DNA of 64,000 bases from RGIG3009 sp045578425 (GCA_045578425.1 JAZNKF010000063.1:1-64000); one strand, 5' to 3'. Shown: positions 1 to 8,485, numbered from the stretch's first letter. Notes: generated by a model not told the origin, from the sequence alone. Numbers and translations are program-made.

Positions 1-1
1 G

Positions 2-763
2 CACACACGGGTGCGGAAAATAGCTTCTAATACAGCGATGACGGACGATGGCGTGTCCATCACGGCGCGACATATTATTGTAGCAACGCATTTTCCGTTT
101 TTGAACCGACACGGCGCGTATTTTCTCAAATTGTATCAGCACCGTTCGTATGTGGTGGCTTTGGAAAACGCGACGGTGCTGTCGGGAATGATGTGGGGTG
201 ACAAGCAAAACGGTATTACCTTGCGGCAATACGGCAACTACGTGCTGGTTGGCGGTGGGGGACACCGTACCGGCAAACAAGGGGAAGGCTACAAAGCCGC
301 CGAAGCGTTTGCAGAAAAGTATTTTCCGAACGCCAAAGTAAAACACCGCTGGGCAACACAAGATTGCATGAGTTTGGATGGCATACCGTATATTGGGCGG
401 TATTCGCCGTCGACACCGTCGGTGTACGTGGCAACAGGTTTTGGCGGCTGGGGCATGACATCGGCCATGGTATCCGCTTTGCTGTTGACTGCCGAAATTA
501 CGGGGAGACCCAAACAATGGGCATCGGTTTTTAAGCCCAACCGCAATATTTGGCACCCGCAATTGGCGGTGAATGCCGTCGAATCAACGTTGGGGTTGCT
601 TACCCCCACCGCGCCGCGTTGCCCGCATTTGGGGTGTGCGCTCCAATGGAATCCGCAGGAGCATAGTTGGGATTGCGGGTGCCACGGTTCGCGATTTGCC
701 CAAGACGGCTCCTTGCTTAATGGACCGGCAACGGGAGATTTGAAAAGAAAAAACGGCAGATGA
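2..763 (+). CDS. FAD-dependent oxidoreductase with C-terminal Rieske domain (5' partial)
   Basis: The gene enters from the left edge, so the FAD-binding N-terminus is missing. The visible part has the second half of a DAO-type fold: a GGGGHRTGK stretch, then GIPYIGRY and ATGFGGWGMT, typical of the FAD-contacting C-terminal part. It ends in a Rieske [2Fe-2S] domain with CPHLGC and CGCHGSRF, giving the expected Cys/His ligand pairs. Proteins of this architecture are probably redox enzymes; the substrate cannot be told from sequence. The last codons and the TGA lie inside the terminator stem at 751-784, so the protein stops very soon after the Rieske fold. Family assignment is firm, function is not. 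Confidence 0.85.
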   Translation, partial: HTRVRKIASNTAMTDDGVSITARHIIVATHFPFLNRHGAYFLKLYQHRSYVVALENATVLSGMMWGDKQNGITLRQYGNYVLVGGGGHRTGKQGEGYKAAEAFAEKYFPNAKVKHRWATQDCMSLDGIPYIGRYSPSTPSVYVATGFGGWGMTSAMVSALLLTAEITGRPKQWASVFKPNRNIWHPQLAVNAVESTLGLLTPTAPRCPHLGCALQWNPQEHSWDCGCHGSRFAQDGSLLNGPATGDLKRKNGR

Positions 764-784
764 GCCAAAGCTCATCTGCCGTTT
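751..784. terminator. Bidirectional terminator between convergent genes
   Basis: A perfect 15-bp stem, AAACGGCAGATGAGC (751-765) against 770-784, with loop CAAA. T-rich tracts follow on both strands, so it can serve the Rieske oxidoreductase on the plus strand and the lipoprotein gene on the minus strand. The stop codon of the plus-strand gene (761-763) is inside the left arm. Confidence 0.9.
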
Positions 785-795
785 TGTTAGTATGC

Positions 796-1797
796 CTATG
801 CGGTGATTTTTGATAACGGTACCGCAACCCATCGTAAACGACCATTTATGCCGTCTTCCAAAACCGGAGAACAATTGCAAAGTAACACCACTTCTCCGTT
901 TTTGATTTCCGGCTGCCACTGGTAACGGAGCAAAGACCGCTCGTCCTTTACGTCCAATACTTTATCAAGAATTTCAAATGAAACGTAATCCCCTTGATAA
1001 GTCTTTTTGAGGACGTTATCACATTCGCGATATAGAGCGTCTTCGTCAATTTGTGGTATGGACACATCCTGCAAAATATCCAGATTAGTAACATAAATCG
1101 TCTGTACCACACCATCTTTTCTGATGTCTATTGTCACATGCCGAGACGTTTCATACTCGCCGACATACCATTTGTACGATACGGTATACTCGTCACCATA
1201 TAACGAAACTTCTTCGCGATACTCCGAAACCGGAATATACAATCCTGCCAATTGTCGGGCGATTGCCAAAATTGATGCTTCGCTTTTTTCTGCACCCATA
1301 GGTGGTAACTCTCGAGTGAAAGCCGTCAGCGGTCCGTTGGCACCGTAAAAAGTATACCGTACGCCTCCTCCTTCGTAGGTTTCGTTCAATGGTGCATATT
1401 GTGTTCCTTTTTCGGTACAGGTTAGTTTTTGTTTGTCAACGTCTAACAGTTCCTGTGTTAATCCACAGCTGACAAGGAAGTCTTTTGTTTTTGAATCGTA
1501 GTCGGAAAACTTTTTCGGTAATACAGTACCGATATCACCGATGACGGGTTTCGTTGTTGTTTGAGGTTTTTGCGTTTGGGTGGTTGTAGGACTTGTAGTC
1601 AAAGAAGTACTCGCTGTTGAGGTGGGTTGGGTGATAGTGGTTTGGTCCGAAAAACTTGTAGAAGAAGTAGTACTCTCGGTTGATGTGTGAGTGGTTGTAA
1701 CCGACGGTATTGGTTTTTCAGGCCCACACGCGGTAAGAAAAAGTAAAAGAAAAGCACAGAATAAACTCATCATCGTTCGTGTCATTTTCTTTCTCAT
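796..1797 (-). CDS. Predicted lipoprotein with Thr/Ser-rich spacer
   Basis: A 333-residue protein of unrecognised family. It has a lipoprotein signal peptide (MRKKMTRTMMSLF... then LTAC), so Cys would be the first residue of the mature surface lipoprotein. About 50 residues rich in Thr, Ser, Pro and Gln follow, likely a cell-wall spacer, then a globular domain of about 260 residues. I chose the ATG at 1797 because AAAGGAG lies 7 nt before it; the in-frame ATG at 1803 is too close to that site. The frame stays open upstream to 1896, but that stretch is the structured leader. A sigma-A promoter lies at 1929-1957 with an attenuator-like leader between. The function is unknown. Confidence 0.75.
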   Translation of the reverse strand: MRKKMTRTMMSLFCAFLLLFLTACGPEKPIPSVTTTHTSTESTTSSTSFSDQTTITQPTSTASTSLTTSPTTTQTQKPQTTTKPVIGDIGTVLPKKFSDYDSKTKDFLVSCGLTQELLDVDKQKLTCTEKGTQYAPLNETYEGGGVRYTFYGANGPLTAFTRELPPMGAEKSEASILAIARQLAGLYIPVSEYREEVSLYGDEYTVSYKWYVGEYETSRHVTIDIRKDGVVQTIYVTNLDILQDVSIPQIDEDALYRECDNVLKKTYQGDYVSFEILDKVLDVKDERSLLRYQWQPEIKNGEVVLLCNCSPVLEDGINGRLRWVAVPLSKITA

Positions 1798-1831
1798 TTT
1801 CATTCTCCTTTCTGTTACAGGGAACAAAAAA

Positions 1832-1899
1832 GCACAAATCATCCCTGTTGGCAGATGATTTGTGCGCTTTATGCAGCCTATGAACATGGCGCACAAATC
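1832..1899 (-). promoter_or_regulatory. Attenuator-like leader with mutually exclusive hairpins
   Basis: In the transcribed leader of the lipoprotein gene, three segments compete, listed in minus-strand order. Segment 1 (1899-1889) reads GATTTGTGCGC. Segment 2 (1867-1854) reads GCGCACAAATCATC. Segment 3 (1843-1832) reads GATGATTTGTGC. Segment 2 pairs with segment 3 over 12 bp, followed at once by TTTTTT, which is an intrinsic terminator. Segment 1 pairs with segment 2 over 11 bp, which would prevent that terminator. This is the layout of a transcription attenuator. No known riboswitch class was recognised, and the ligand or trigger is unknown. Confidence 0.6.
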
Positions 1900-1928
1900 G
1901 TTGGATGTACGTCACTTCTTACACATTC

Positions 1929-1957
1929 ACTATATCAATTTTGCAAGGAAAAGTCAA
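1929..1957 (-). promoter_or_regulatory. Sigma-A promoter of the lipoprotein gene
   Basis: On the minus strand, TTGACT (1957-1952), a 17-nt spacer and TATAGT (1934-1929). The predicted start near 1921 gives a leader of about 125 nt that contains the competing hairpins at 1832-1899. Confidence 0.75.
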
Positions 1958-1978
1958 CCAAATTTTCCCGCTAAAAAG

Positions 1979-2006
1979 AATAACCACCGAGTAATCGGTG
2001 GCTATT
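1979..2006 (-). terminator. Terminator after the FAD-dependent dehydrogenase
   Basis: CCACCGA/TCGGTGG core (1984-1990 with 1995-2001), extended by AT pairs past one mismatch, with a GTAA loop. On the minus strand it is followed by TTCTTTTT. It sits just past the stop codon at 2015. Confidence 0.85.
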
Positions 2007-2014
2007 AGAGAAAA

Positions 2015-3418
2015 TTATTTTTCGTCTTGTTCGGCGATTTTGCGGCCCATGAGAACGCCCATGACCGAAGCCATCATGAGTCCGCGAGTCCAGCCGCTGG
2101 AATCACCCAAACAGTGCAATCCTTTGACGTTGGTGTTCAAATCGGTGTCCATACGCACACGGTTGCTGTAAAATTTGAGTTCGGGGGAATACAGCAGGGT
2201 TTCGTACGAAGCAAAGCCCGGTACCACGTGGTCGACCGCTTGAATAAAGTTGATGATGTTAATCATCGCGCGGTACGGCATGGCGGCGGTAATGTCACCT
2301 GCTACCGCATCGGGCAACGTGGGTTTTAGGTTGGATTGCGAGAGTTCTTTTTGCCAGGTGCGCTTGCCGTCCAAAATATCGCCAAAGCGTTGTACCAAAA
2401 TGTGACCCGCGCCCAACATGTTGGTGAGTTCACCCACTTTTTGAGCATATTCAATGGGTTGGTTAAACGGTTGGTTGAAGTTGTGGGAACACAAAATAGC
2501 CAAGTTGGTGTTGTTGGATTTGAGTTCTTTGTACGAATGGCCGTTGACCACCGCCAAGTCGTTATCGTAATTTTCTTGACTGACAAAGCCGCCGGGGTTT
2601 TGACAGAAAGTGCGCACCTTGTTTTTGAACGGACGGGGATAGCCGATAAGCTTGGATTCGTACAACGTTTTGTTGACTTTTTCCATCACTTCGTTGCGCA
2701 CTTCCACACGCACACCGATATCCACGGTGCCGGGTTGGTGAGCAATGTTGTGTTCGGCGCAAATTTTTTCCAGCCAATCGGCGCCACGGCGGCCGGTGGC
2801 AATGACCGTTTTTTCGGCGCGAATTTCCAGCTCTTGTTTACCGTTGGTGATGCACACGCCCAAGCAGTTTTCGCCGTCTAACAACAAATCGGAGCATTCA
2901 TAGCCAAACAGCATTTCCACGCCGTTTTGCATTAAATATTGTTCGATGGAATGGTAAATCCCTTGTGCCTTTTCGGTACCCATGTGACGAATGGGGCAGT
3001 CCACCAATTTGAGACCTGCCTGAATGGCGCGTTTGCGGATTTCCTTGACTTCTTCGGTGTTACCGATTCCTTCTACATGGGTATCGGCACCAAATTCCAG
3101 ATAAATGCCGTCGGCATAATCAATCAATTCTTGTGCCAAATCTTCACCGATGAGCGAGGGAAAATCACCGCCGACTTCGTAACTTAACGACAATTTACCG
3201 TCGGAAAAGGCACCCGCGCCCGAAAAACCGGTGGTGATATGACAATAGGGTTTGCAGTTGACGCATTTGCCCGTTTTGCTTTTGGGGCAACGGCGGTTTT
3301 CAATGGCTTGTCCTTTTTCGACAATGACAATCTCTTTACGGCAACCTTTGCGAATGAGTTCCAACGCGGTGAAAATCCCCGCAGGACCGGCACCGACAAT
3401 GACAACATCTTTTTTCAT
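2015..3418 (-). CDS. NAD(P)/FAD-dependent dehydrogenase (COG2509-like)
   Basis: A 467-residue flavoprotein. The N-terminal Rossmann dinucleotide-binding motif is VVIVGAGPAGIFTALEL, and a Cys-rich stretch follows (residues about 45-60: RRCPKSKTGKCVNCKPYC) before TTGFSGAGAFSDGKLS. The C-terminal LHCLGDSSGWTRGLMMASVMG is the second FAD-contact region. This matches the group annotated as uncharacterised FAD-dependent dehydrogenases, whose substrate is not known. The start is ATG 3418, preceded by GGGAGG (3431-3426); an in-frame TTG at 3424 is rejected because it leaves almost no spacing. It is probably monocistronic, with its own promoter (3444-3472) and terminator (1979-2006). Confidence 0.85.
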   Translation of the reverse strand: MKKDVVIVGAGPAGIFTALELIRKGCRKEIVIVEKGQAIENRRCPKSKTGKCVNCKPYCHITTGFSGAGAFSDGKLSLSYEVGGDFPSLIGEDLAQELIDYADGIYLEFGADTHVEGIGNTEEVKEIRKRAIQAGLKLVDCPIRHMGTEKAQGIYHSIEQYLMQNGVEMLFGYECSDLLLDGENCLGVCITNGKQELEIRAEKTVIATGRRGADWLEKICAEHNIAHQPGTVDIGVRVEVRNEVMEKVNKTLYESKLIGYPRPFKNKVRTFCQNPGGFVSQENYDNDLAVVNGHSYKELKSNNTNLAILCSHNFNQPFNQPIEYAQKVGELTNMLGAGHILVQRFGDILDGKRTWQKELSQSNLKPTLPDAVAGDITAAMPYRAMINIINFIQAVDHVVPGFASYETLLYSPELKFYSNRVRMDTDLNTNVKGLHCLGDSSGWTRGLMMASVMGVLMGRKIAEQDEK

Positions 3419-3443
3419 AAACAAACCTCCCTACCAACGATAT

Positions 3444-3472
3444 AGTATACCAGTTAAAAAGGAAGATGTCAA
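3444..3472 (-). promoter_or_regulatory. Sigma-A promoter of the FAD dehydrogenase
   Basis: Minus strand TTGACA (3472-3467), 17-nt spacer, TATACT (3449-3444). This is near consensus. It is arranged back to back with the plus-strand promoter at 3495-3524. Confidence 0.85.
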
Positions 3473-3494
3473 ACGGGTTTTTTATACGTTGCTC

Positions 3495-3524
3495 TTGCGG
3501 AATGTGGAAAGTTTGTGCTATACT
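3495..3524 (+). promoter_or_regulatory. Extended -10 promoter of the DUF951-prfA operon
   Basis: TTGCGG (3495-3500), 18-nt spacer ending in TGC, then TATACT (3519-3524). The TG upstream of the -10 compensates for the weak -35. It reads into the operon that begins at 3561. Confidence 0.7.
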
Positions 3525-3560
3525 GTATTCGTGATATTATTGCTATGGCGAGGTGGAGAA

Positions 3561-3755
3561 ATGGATATTCGTGTCGGCGACGTTTTAGTGATGAAAAAAC
3601 CGCATCCTTGCGGTGAACATCGGTTTGCGGTGTTGCGTGTTGGCATGGATTTCCGTTTGCATTGTGAAGGTTGCGGACACGAAGTGATGCTGCCTCGCCA
3701 CAAAGCAGAAAAAAATATTCGCCGTGTGGAACGCGCACCGCAAGAGGAAGGATGA
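3561..3755 (+). CDS. DUF951 family protein
   Basis: A 64-residue protein starting MDIRVGDVLVMKKPHPCG. A CxxC pair (residues 36-39, CEGC) follows an earlier Cys at 18, and the protein ends in a basic tail. Length and the KKPHPCG motif match the DUF951 family of Firmicutes, small proteins with a presumed metal- or nucleic-acid-binding fold and no established function. The ATG at 3561 is preceded by AGGTGGAG. It is the first gene of the prfA operon, 7 nt before prfA, which suggests a link to translation, though that is only context. Confidence 0.85.
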   Translation: MDIRVGDVLVMKKPHPCGEHRFAVLRVGMDFRLHCEGCGHEVMLPRHKAEKNIRRVERAPQEEG

Positions 3756-3762
3756 ACCGTGA

Positions 3763-4830
3763 ATGTTAGACCGTCTTAAAGACGTTGAAAAACGATATGA
3801 AGAAGTCATGGCACGGTTGTGCGACCCGTCGGTGATTGCGCAAACAGAAGTGTACCGCGAACTGATGAAAGAAAGCAAGCAGCTGGAACCGATTGTGGAA
3901 AAGTACCGTGAATATGCTGCGGCACGTGGAACAGAACAAGAAGCCAGAACGCTATTGGAAACGGCAGGAATTGACCGCGAATTGCGCGAACTGGCGGAAG
4001 ACGAGTTGCGTGAAAGTCGTGAGACTGCCGAGCGTTGCGCGGAAGAATTGAAAATTTTGTTGTTGCCGCGTGACCCCAACGATGACCGCAACGTGATTGT
4101 GGAAATTCGTGCCGGTGCCGGCGGAGAAGAATCCGCCTTGTTTGCGGGGAGCTTGTACCGTATGTATGGCTTGTATGCCCAAGCCAATGGATATCAGACC
4201 GAAACGGTTAACGTAAACGAAACGGAACTTGGCGGATACAAAGAAATCAGTTTTATGATTATCGGCGACGGGGCATACAGCAAACTTAAATTTGAAAGTG
4301 GAGTACACCGCGTTCAACGCGTACCCGAAACCGAAGCAGGGGGACGTATTCACACATCGACGGTGACAGTGGCGATATTGCCCGAAGCCGAGGAAGTAGA
4401 CATTGATATTAATCCCGCGGATTTACAAATTGATACGTTTCGTTCCAGTGGCGCGGGCGGTCAGCACATTAACAAAACGGAATCCGCGATTCGCATTACG
4501 CACTTGCCGACAGGTACGGTGGTGGAATGCCAGGACGAACGCAGTCAGTTCAAAAACAAAGATAAAGCCATGCGCGTGTTGCGTTCGCGTTTGTTGGAAG
4601 CCAAACAAACCGAACAACAATCCGCCATTGCGGCCGACCGCCGCTCGCAGGTGGGGACAGGGGATAGAAGCGAGAGAATTCGCACCTACAACTTCCCGCA
4701 AGGCCGTGTGACGGACCATCGTATTGGACTGACCTTGTATAAATTGGAAGCCGTGATGAACGGTGCACTCGAAGAACTGATCGATGCGCTGATTACCGCC
4801 GACCGCGCGGAAAAATTACAAAAAGGATAA
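3763..4830 (+). CDS. prfA: Peptide chain release factor 1
   Basis: 355 residues, full length for RF1. It recognises UAA and UAG stop codons in the ribosomal A site and triggers peptide release. The codon-recognition tripeptide region reads RVPETEAGGRIHTST (PET as the PxT motif), and the catalytic GGQ loop is in RSSGAGGQHINKTES. Its Gln is normally methylated by PrmC. prmC often follows prfA in Firmicutes, but here the next gene is sua5, so prmC must be elsewhere. The gene lies in a tight operon with DUF951 upstream and sua5 4 nt downstream. Confidence 0.97.
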   Translation: MLDRLKDVEKRYEEVMARLCDPSVIAQTEVYRELMKESKQLEPIVEKYREYAAARGTEQEARTLLETAGIDRELRELAEDELRESRETAERCAEELKILLLPRDPNDDRNVIVEIRAGAGGEESALFAGSLYRMYGLYAQANGYQTETVNVNETELGGYKEISFMIIGDGAYSKLKFESGVHRVQRVPETEAGGRIHTSTVTVAILPEAEEVDIDINPADLQIDTFRSSGAGGQHINKTESAIRITHLPTGTVVECQDERSQFKNKDKAMRVLRSRLLEAKQTEQQSAIAADRRSQVGTGDRSERIRTYNFPQGRVTDHRIGLTLYKLEAVMNGALEELIDALITADRAEKLQKG

Positions 4831-4834
4831 CAAC

Positions 4835-5854
4835 ATGCACACTGAGTATTTATCAACCGAATCTGCCGATTTGCGGCGCGCTGCCGACTTGTTGCGAGCA
4901 GGCGAATTGGTGGCTATTCCCACGGAAACGGTATATGGTCTTGCCGCCGATGCCTTAAACGGCAAAGCAGTGGCATCGATTTTTGCGGCAAAGGGTCGCC
5001 CTGCCGATAATCCGTTGATTGTACATATTGCCGATTTATCGCAATGGGAAGCATTGGTTTTGGATATACCGCCGCAAGCGATGGCGCTGGCAAAAGCTTT
5101 TTGGCCGGGACCGCTGACCATGATACTGCCCAAGGCGGATTGTATTCCTGTGGAAGTGAGTGCCGGTTTATCCACCGTAGCGGTACGTATGCCATCGCAC
5201 CCTGTTGCGCGTGAGTTGATTACGTTGTCCGGTTGTCCGTTGGCAGCCCCGTCGGCAAACCGTTCGGGAATTCCCAGCCCGACCGAAGCGCGGCGAGTGA
5301 TGGAGGATATGGATGGCCGCATTGCCGCGGTGGTAGATGGCGGTGCTTGTGACGTGGGGGTAGAATCCACGGTGGTAGACGTCAGCACGGTGCCCCCGCG
5401 TTTGTTGCGCCCCGGTGCTGTTACGCTGGAAATGCTGGCAACTGTTGTGGGCGATGTGATAGTTGACGATGCCGTAGCGCATGAGTTAAAGGATGGCGAA
5501 ATGGCGGCTTCCCCCGGTATGAAATACAAACATTACGCGCCCAAAGCCAACGTCGTTTTGGTAAGCGCAAGTCCCGAAAAGTATGCCGAATATGTTAACG
5601 CTCGTGCGGGAAACGGTGTGGCGGCGTTGTGCTTTGATGGAGAAGAACAACTCCTTACTGTGCCGTACGTTACCTATGGAGCGCGGGATAACCATGAAGA
5701 ACAAGCGCATCGTTTGTTTGAGGCCCTGCGTTTATTAGATGAACAGGAGATAAAAGTGGCATATACTGCCTGCCCCTCGCAAGAAGGCGTGGGTTTGGCG
5801 GTATACAACCGTTTGTTACGGGCGGCAGGATTCGAGGTGGTCGAACTTGAATAA
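4835..5854 (+). CDS. sua5: L-threonylcarbamoyladenylate synthase (Sua5/YwlC)
   Basis: 339 residues, which is the long Sua5 form rather than the short TsaC form. It makes threonylcarbamoyl-AMP from threonine, bicarbonate and ATP for the t6A37 modification of ANN-decoding tRNAs. The N-terminal YrdC domain shows GELVAIPTETVYGLAADA, KGRPADNPL and SGCPLAAPSANRSG. The linker carries SPGMKYKHYAPKA, and the Sua5 C-terminal domain covers about residues 235-335. It overlaps coaE by 8 nt, indicating translational coupling. Its place next to prfA matches the ywlC neighbourhood of other Firmicutes. Confidence 0.95.
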   Translation: MHTEYLSTESADLRRAADLLRAGELVAIPTETVYGLAADALNGKAVASIFAAKGRPADNPLIVHIADLSQWEALVLDIPPQAMALAKAFWPGPLTMILPKADCIPVEVSAGLSTVAVRMPSHPVARELITLSGCPLAAPSANRSGIPSPTEARRVMEDMDGRIAAVVDGGACDVGVESTVVDVSTVPPRLLRPGAVTLEMLATVVGDVIVDDAVAHELKDGEMAASPGMKYKHYAPKANVVLVSASPEKYAEYVNARAGNGVAALCFDGEEQLLTVPYVTYGARDNHEEQAHRLFEALRLLDEQEIKVAYTACPSQEGVGLAVYNRLLRAAGFEVVELE

Positions 5855-6455
5855 ACCGTTTGTGGTGGGGGTTACCGGTCAAACGGGCGCGGGCAAAAGT
5901 TTGGCGGTACGTTTGATGGCACAGCCTGATTGGCTTATTCTGGATGCGGATGCCATTGCTCGTCGTGTGGTGCAACCGGGGACACCGTGCTTGGCTGCCC
6001 TCGTCAAACAGTTTTCCTCTGTCATTTTATGCAAAGACGGTTCGCTCAATCGCCAAGTTTTGGCGGATATGGCGTTTGCTACGCCACAGGATACGGCGGC
6101 GCTCAACAGAATAGTGCATCCCGCGGTAATACAGGAAATCACCGATGCTTTACAGCAAACGAAAGCGCCGATAGTGTTGATTGATGCACCGTTACTGTTC
6201 CAAGCGGAACTGGATAGCTTGTGCGACGTTACGATTGCTGTTACTGCATCCGAAACTCAACGGCTTTGTCGCATTTGTGAGCGCGACGGCATCAGCAAAG
6301 AACAAGCACTGGCGCGTATCAACGCGCAACCCGCAGAAGAATATTATCGCAAGCGGGCTACGGTGGTACTGGAAAATGATAGTGACGAATCGTCACTTTT
6401 GAAAAAAATAAAAACCTTGTGTGAGGAGTGGCAACATGAACAAAATCAAACGTAA
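5847..6455 (+). CDS. coaE: Dephospho-CoA kinase
   Basis: 202 residues. It catalyses the last step of coenzyme A synthesis, phosphorylating the 3'-hydroxyl of dephospho-CoA. The P-loop is GVTGQTGAGKS (residues 8-18), followed by DADAIARRV, the HPAV segment typical of CoaE, and VLIDAPLLFQAEL. The start is a TTG at 5847 inside the end of sua5, supported by GAGGTGG a few bases upstream and by the family's conserved N-terminus. The 3' end overlaps the transglycosylase gene by 20 nt. Confidence 0.95.
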   Translation: MNKPFVVGVTGQTGAGKSLAVRLMAQPDWLILDADAIARRVVQPGTPCLAALVKQFSSVILCKDGSLNRQVLADMAFATPQDTAALNRIVHPAVIQEITDALQQTKAPIVLIDAPLLFQAELDSLCDVTIAVTASETQRLCRICERDGISKEQALARINAQPAEEYYRKRATVVLENDSDESSLLKKIKTLCEEWQHEQNQT

Positions 6456-7008
6456 TTTGCTTGTTGTGCTTGCGGTTGTTTGTGTGTTGGCACTTGGCGC
6501 TTTGTTGCTGTTTGTCGGAAGCGACTGGTATCTCAAAACCGTTTACCCGCTCAAATATACCGATATTGTCCAGCAAAATGCCGCCGAATTTTCTCTGCCG
6601 CCATCGCTTGTGTATGGCATTATTCACACGGAAAGCCATTTTGACTCAGAGGCGGTGTCGCATGCCGGTGCCAAAGGGCTCATGCAGCTCATGGATGCAA
6701 CGTACGAATGGATTCAACAAAAATTGCCCGAAGAGGATGCACCGCTTTCCCTAATTTTTGAACCGTCGGTCAACATCCGCAGCGGGTGTAAAGTGATGGA
6801 CGTGTTACTGAAACAATTTGACTGTCTGGAAACCGCGTTGGCGGCATATAATGCCGGTAGCGGTAATGTTTCCAAATGGTTGAAAAACCCCGAATATTCT
6901 ACCGATGGCGTTACTTTGGACGTTATCCCGATTACCGAAACAAAAAATTACGTTGAGCGTGTACTAAAAGCGCAAAAACGGTATCAAACTTTATATGAGA
7001 TTGATTAG
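6436..7008 (+). CDS. Membrane-anchored lytic transglycosylase (Slt family)
   Basis: 190 residues. One N-terminal membrane segment (about residues 7-28) is followed by a single Slt/GH23 lysozyme-like domain. The catalytic Glu is in YGIIHTESHFDSEAVS, followed by GAKGLMQLM and ALAAYNAGSGNV, all hallmarks of the fold. It would cleave the MurNAc-GlcNAc bond of peptidoglycan outside the membrane. The start is ATG 6436 with GAGGAG 8 nt upstream; an in-frame GTG at 6421 is less likely. It overlaps the end of coaE by 20 nt and is followed 13 nt later by the aminopeptidase, so it belongs to the same operon. Confidence 0.92.
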   Translation: MNKIKRNLLVVLAVVCVLALGALLLFVGSDWYLKTVYPLKYTDIVQQNAAEFSLPPSLVYGIIHTESHFDSEAVSHAGAKGLMQLMDATYEWIQQKLPEEDAPLSLIFEPSVNIRSGCKVMDVLLKQFDCLETALAAYNAGSGNVSKWLKNPEYSTDGVTLDVIPITETKNYVERVLKAQKRYQTLYEID

Positions 7009-7021
7009 GAGGAATACCGAA

Positions 7022-8437
7022 ATGTCAGAAAAATCGAAAGCGGATATATTGAAGGAGAAGCTGTGCTATGCGCCGAAAAACGCGTTTCGAACATTGTCGG
7101 CAGAAGAAATTGCAGCGGCAGATGCGTATTGTGCCGACTATAAGGTGTTTTTGGATGCGGCAAAAACCGAGCGTGAAGCCGTGAGTGAAGGAATCAAAAT
7201 GGCAAAAGCACACGGCTTTGTGCCGTTTGACCGTGAAAAACCGCTCAAAGCGGGGGACAAAGTATATTATGACAACCGCGGCAAAGCCTTACTGTTGGCG
7301 GTTATCGGTACGCGCCCTGCTTCGGAAGGCGTTTCGATTGCCGCAGCGCATATTGACTCACCGCGTTTGGACATGAAACCAAATCCGCTTTACGAAGACC
7401 ACGGTTTGGCGTATTTGGACACGCATTATTACGGAGGTATCAAAAAATATCAATGGACGGCGATTCCGCTGGCATTACATGGTGTGGTTGTTAAAAAAGA
7501 CGGTACCTCCGTTACGGTTTGCATTGGTGAAAAAGCAGATGAACCGGTATTTTGCATTACCGATTTGTTGCCGCATTTGGGTGCCGCGCAGATGAAAAAG
7601 ACCGCTGCCGAGGTTATTGACGGTGAAAACTTAAACATCTTGATTGGTTCGCGTCCGTTTGCGGATGACGAGGGTAGTGAAGCCGTTAAACTGAACATTT
7701 TGAATTTGCTGTTTGAAAAATACGGCATGGTGGAAGCGGATTTCTTGTCGGCTGAACTGGAAGCCGTTCCTGCCTATTCCGCACGTGACGTAGGTCTTGA
7801 CCGCAGTATGTTAGGTGCGTACGGTCACGATGACCGTGTGTGTGCGTATCCCGCGCTGACGGCAACGTTTGCGCTGGAAAACCCAACGTATACGGCGGTT
7901 ACTATTTTGGCTGACAAGGAAGAAATCGGCTCGGATGGTAATACGGGTATGAATTCTTCGTTTTTGCGATATTTTATCGAAGATATTGCGGAATTGACCG
8001 GTACCAAAGGCCGTCACGTTTTCCGCAGTTCGCTTTGTTTATCGGCAGACGTTAACGTGGCGTATGACCCCTTGTACCCGGAAGTGGTCGAAACCAAAAA
8101 CTGCGCGGCACTTAACCAGGGGGTGGTGTTGACCAAATACACCGGTGCGCGCGGAAAGTACGATACCAGCGACGCCTCGGCGGAACTGATGGGATTTTTC
8201 CGCCGTATTATGGACGAGGAAAACGTGGTTTGGCAAATTGGCGAACTGGGCAAAGTTGATATCGGCGGTGGCGGCACGGTGGCAAAATACATTGCCAATT
8301 TGGATGTAAACACCGTAGATTTAGGTGTGCCGGTGCTTTCGATGCACGCGCCGTTTGAAGTGGTTTCCAAACTGGACGTGTATATGACGCACAAAGCCTT
8401 TTTTGCGCTGCTGTCGCGTAAAGAATCATTGCAATAA
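7022..8437 (+). CDS. M18 family aminopeptidase
   Basis: 471 residues, usual length for the family. These are cytosolic di-metal (usually zinc) aminopeptidases acting on N-terminal residues, often acidic ones. Metal-site and family motifs are visible: AAHIDSPRLDMKP, a GHDDRVCAYPAL segment, LADKEEIGSDGNTGM, and near the C-terminus VLSMHAPFEVVSKLDVYMTHKA with the last His ligand. The start is ATG 7022, preceded by TTAGGAGGAA. It is the last gene of the prfA operon, and a strong terminator follows at 8456-8485. Confidence 0.93.
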   Translation: MSEKSKADILKEKLCYAPKNAFRTLSAEEIAAADAYCADYKVFLDAAKTEREAVSEGIKMAKAHGFVPFDREKPLKAGDKVYYDNRGKALLLAVIGTRPASEGVSIAAAHIDSPRLDMKPNPLYEDHGLAYLDTHYYGGIKKYQWTAIPLALHGVVVKKDGTSVTVCIGEKADEPVFCITDLLPHLGAAQMKKTAAEVIDGENLNILIGSRPFADDEGSEAVKLNILNLLFEKYGMVEADFLSAELEAVPAYSARDVGLDRSMLGAYGHDDRVCAYPALTATFALENPTYTAVTILADKEEIGSDGNTGMNSSFLRYFIEDIAELTGTKGRHVFRSSLCLSADVNVAYDPLYPEVVETKNCAALNQGVVLTKYTGARGKYDTSDASAELMGFFRRIMDEENVVWQIGELGKVDIGGGGTVAKYIANLDVNTVDLGVPVLSMHAPFEVVSKLDVYMTHKAFFALLSRKESLQ

Positions 8438-8455
8438 TTTTTCACCTCTCATAAC

Positions 8456-8485
8456 AAGACCTCATAGGATAGCCTATGAGGTCTT
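8456..8485 (+). terminator. Terminator of the prfA operon
   Basis: A 13-bp perfect stem, AAGACCTCATAGG (8456-8468) with 8473-8485, ATAG loop, followed by TCTTTT. Confidence 0.9.

Noticed and set aside
1797..1896. N-terminal extension of the lipoprotein gene to 1896
   Set aside because: It would place 33 residues before the signal peptide and is encoded by the attenuator hairpins; no ribosome site precedes it.
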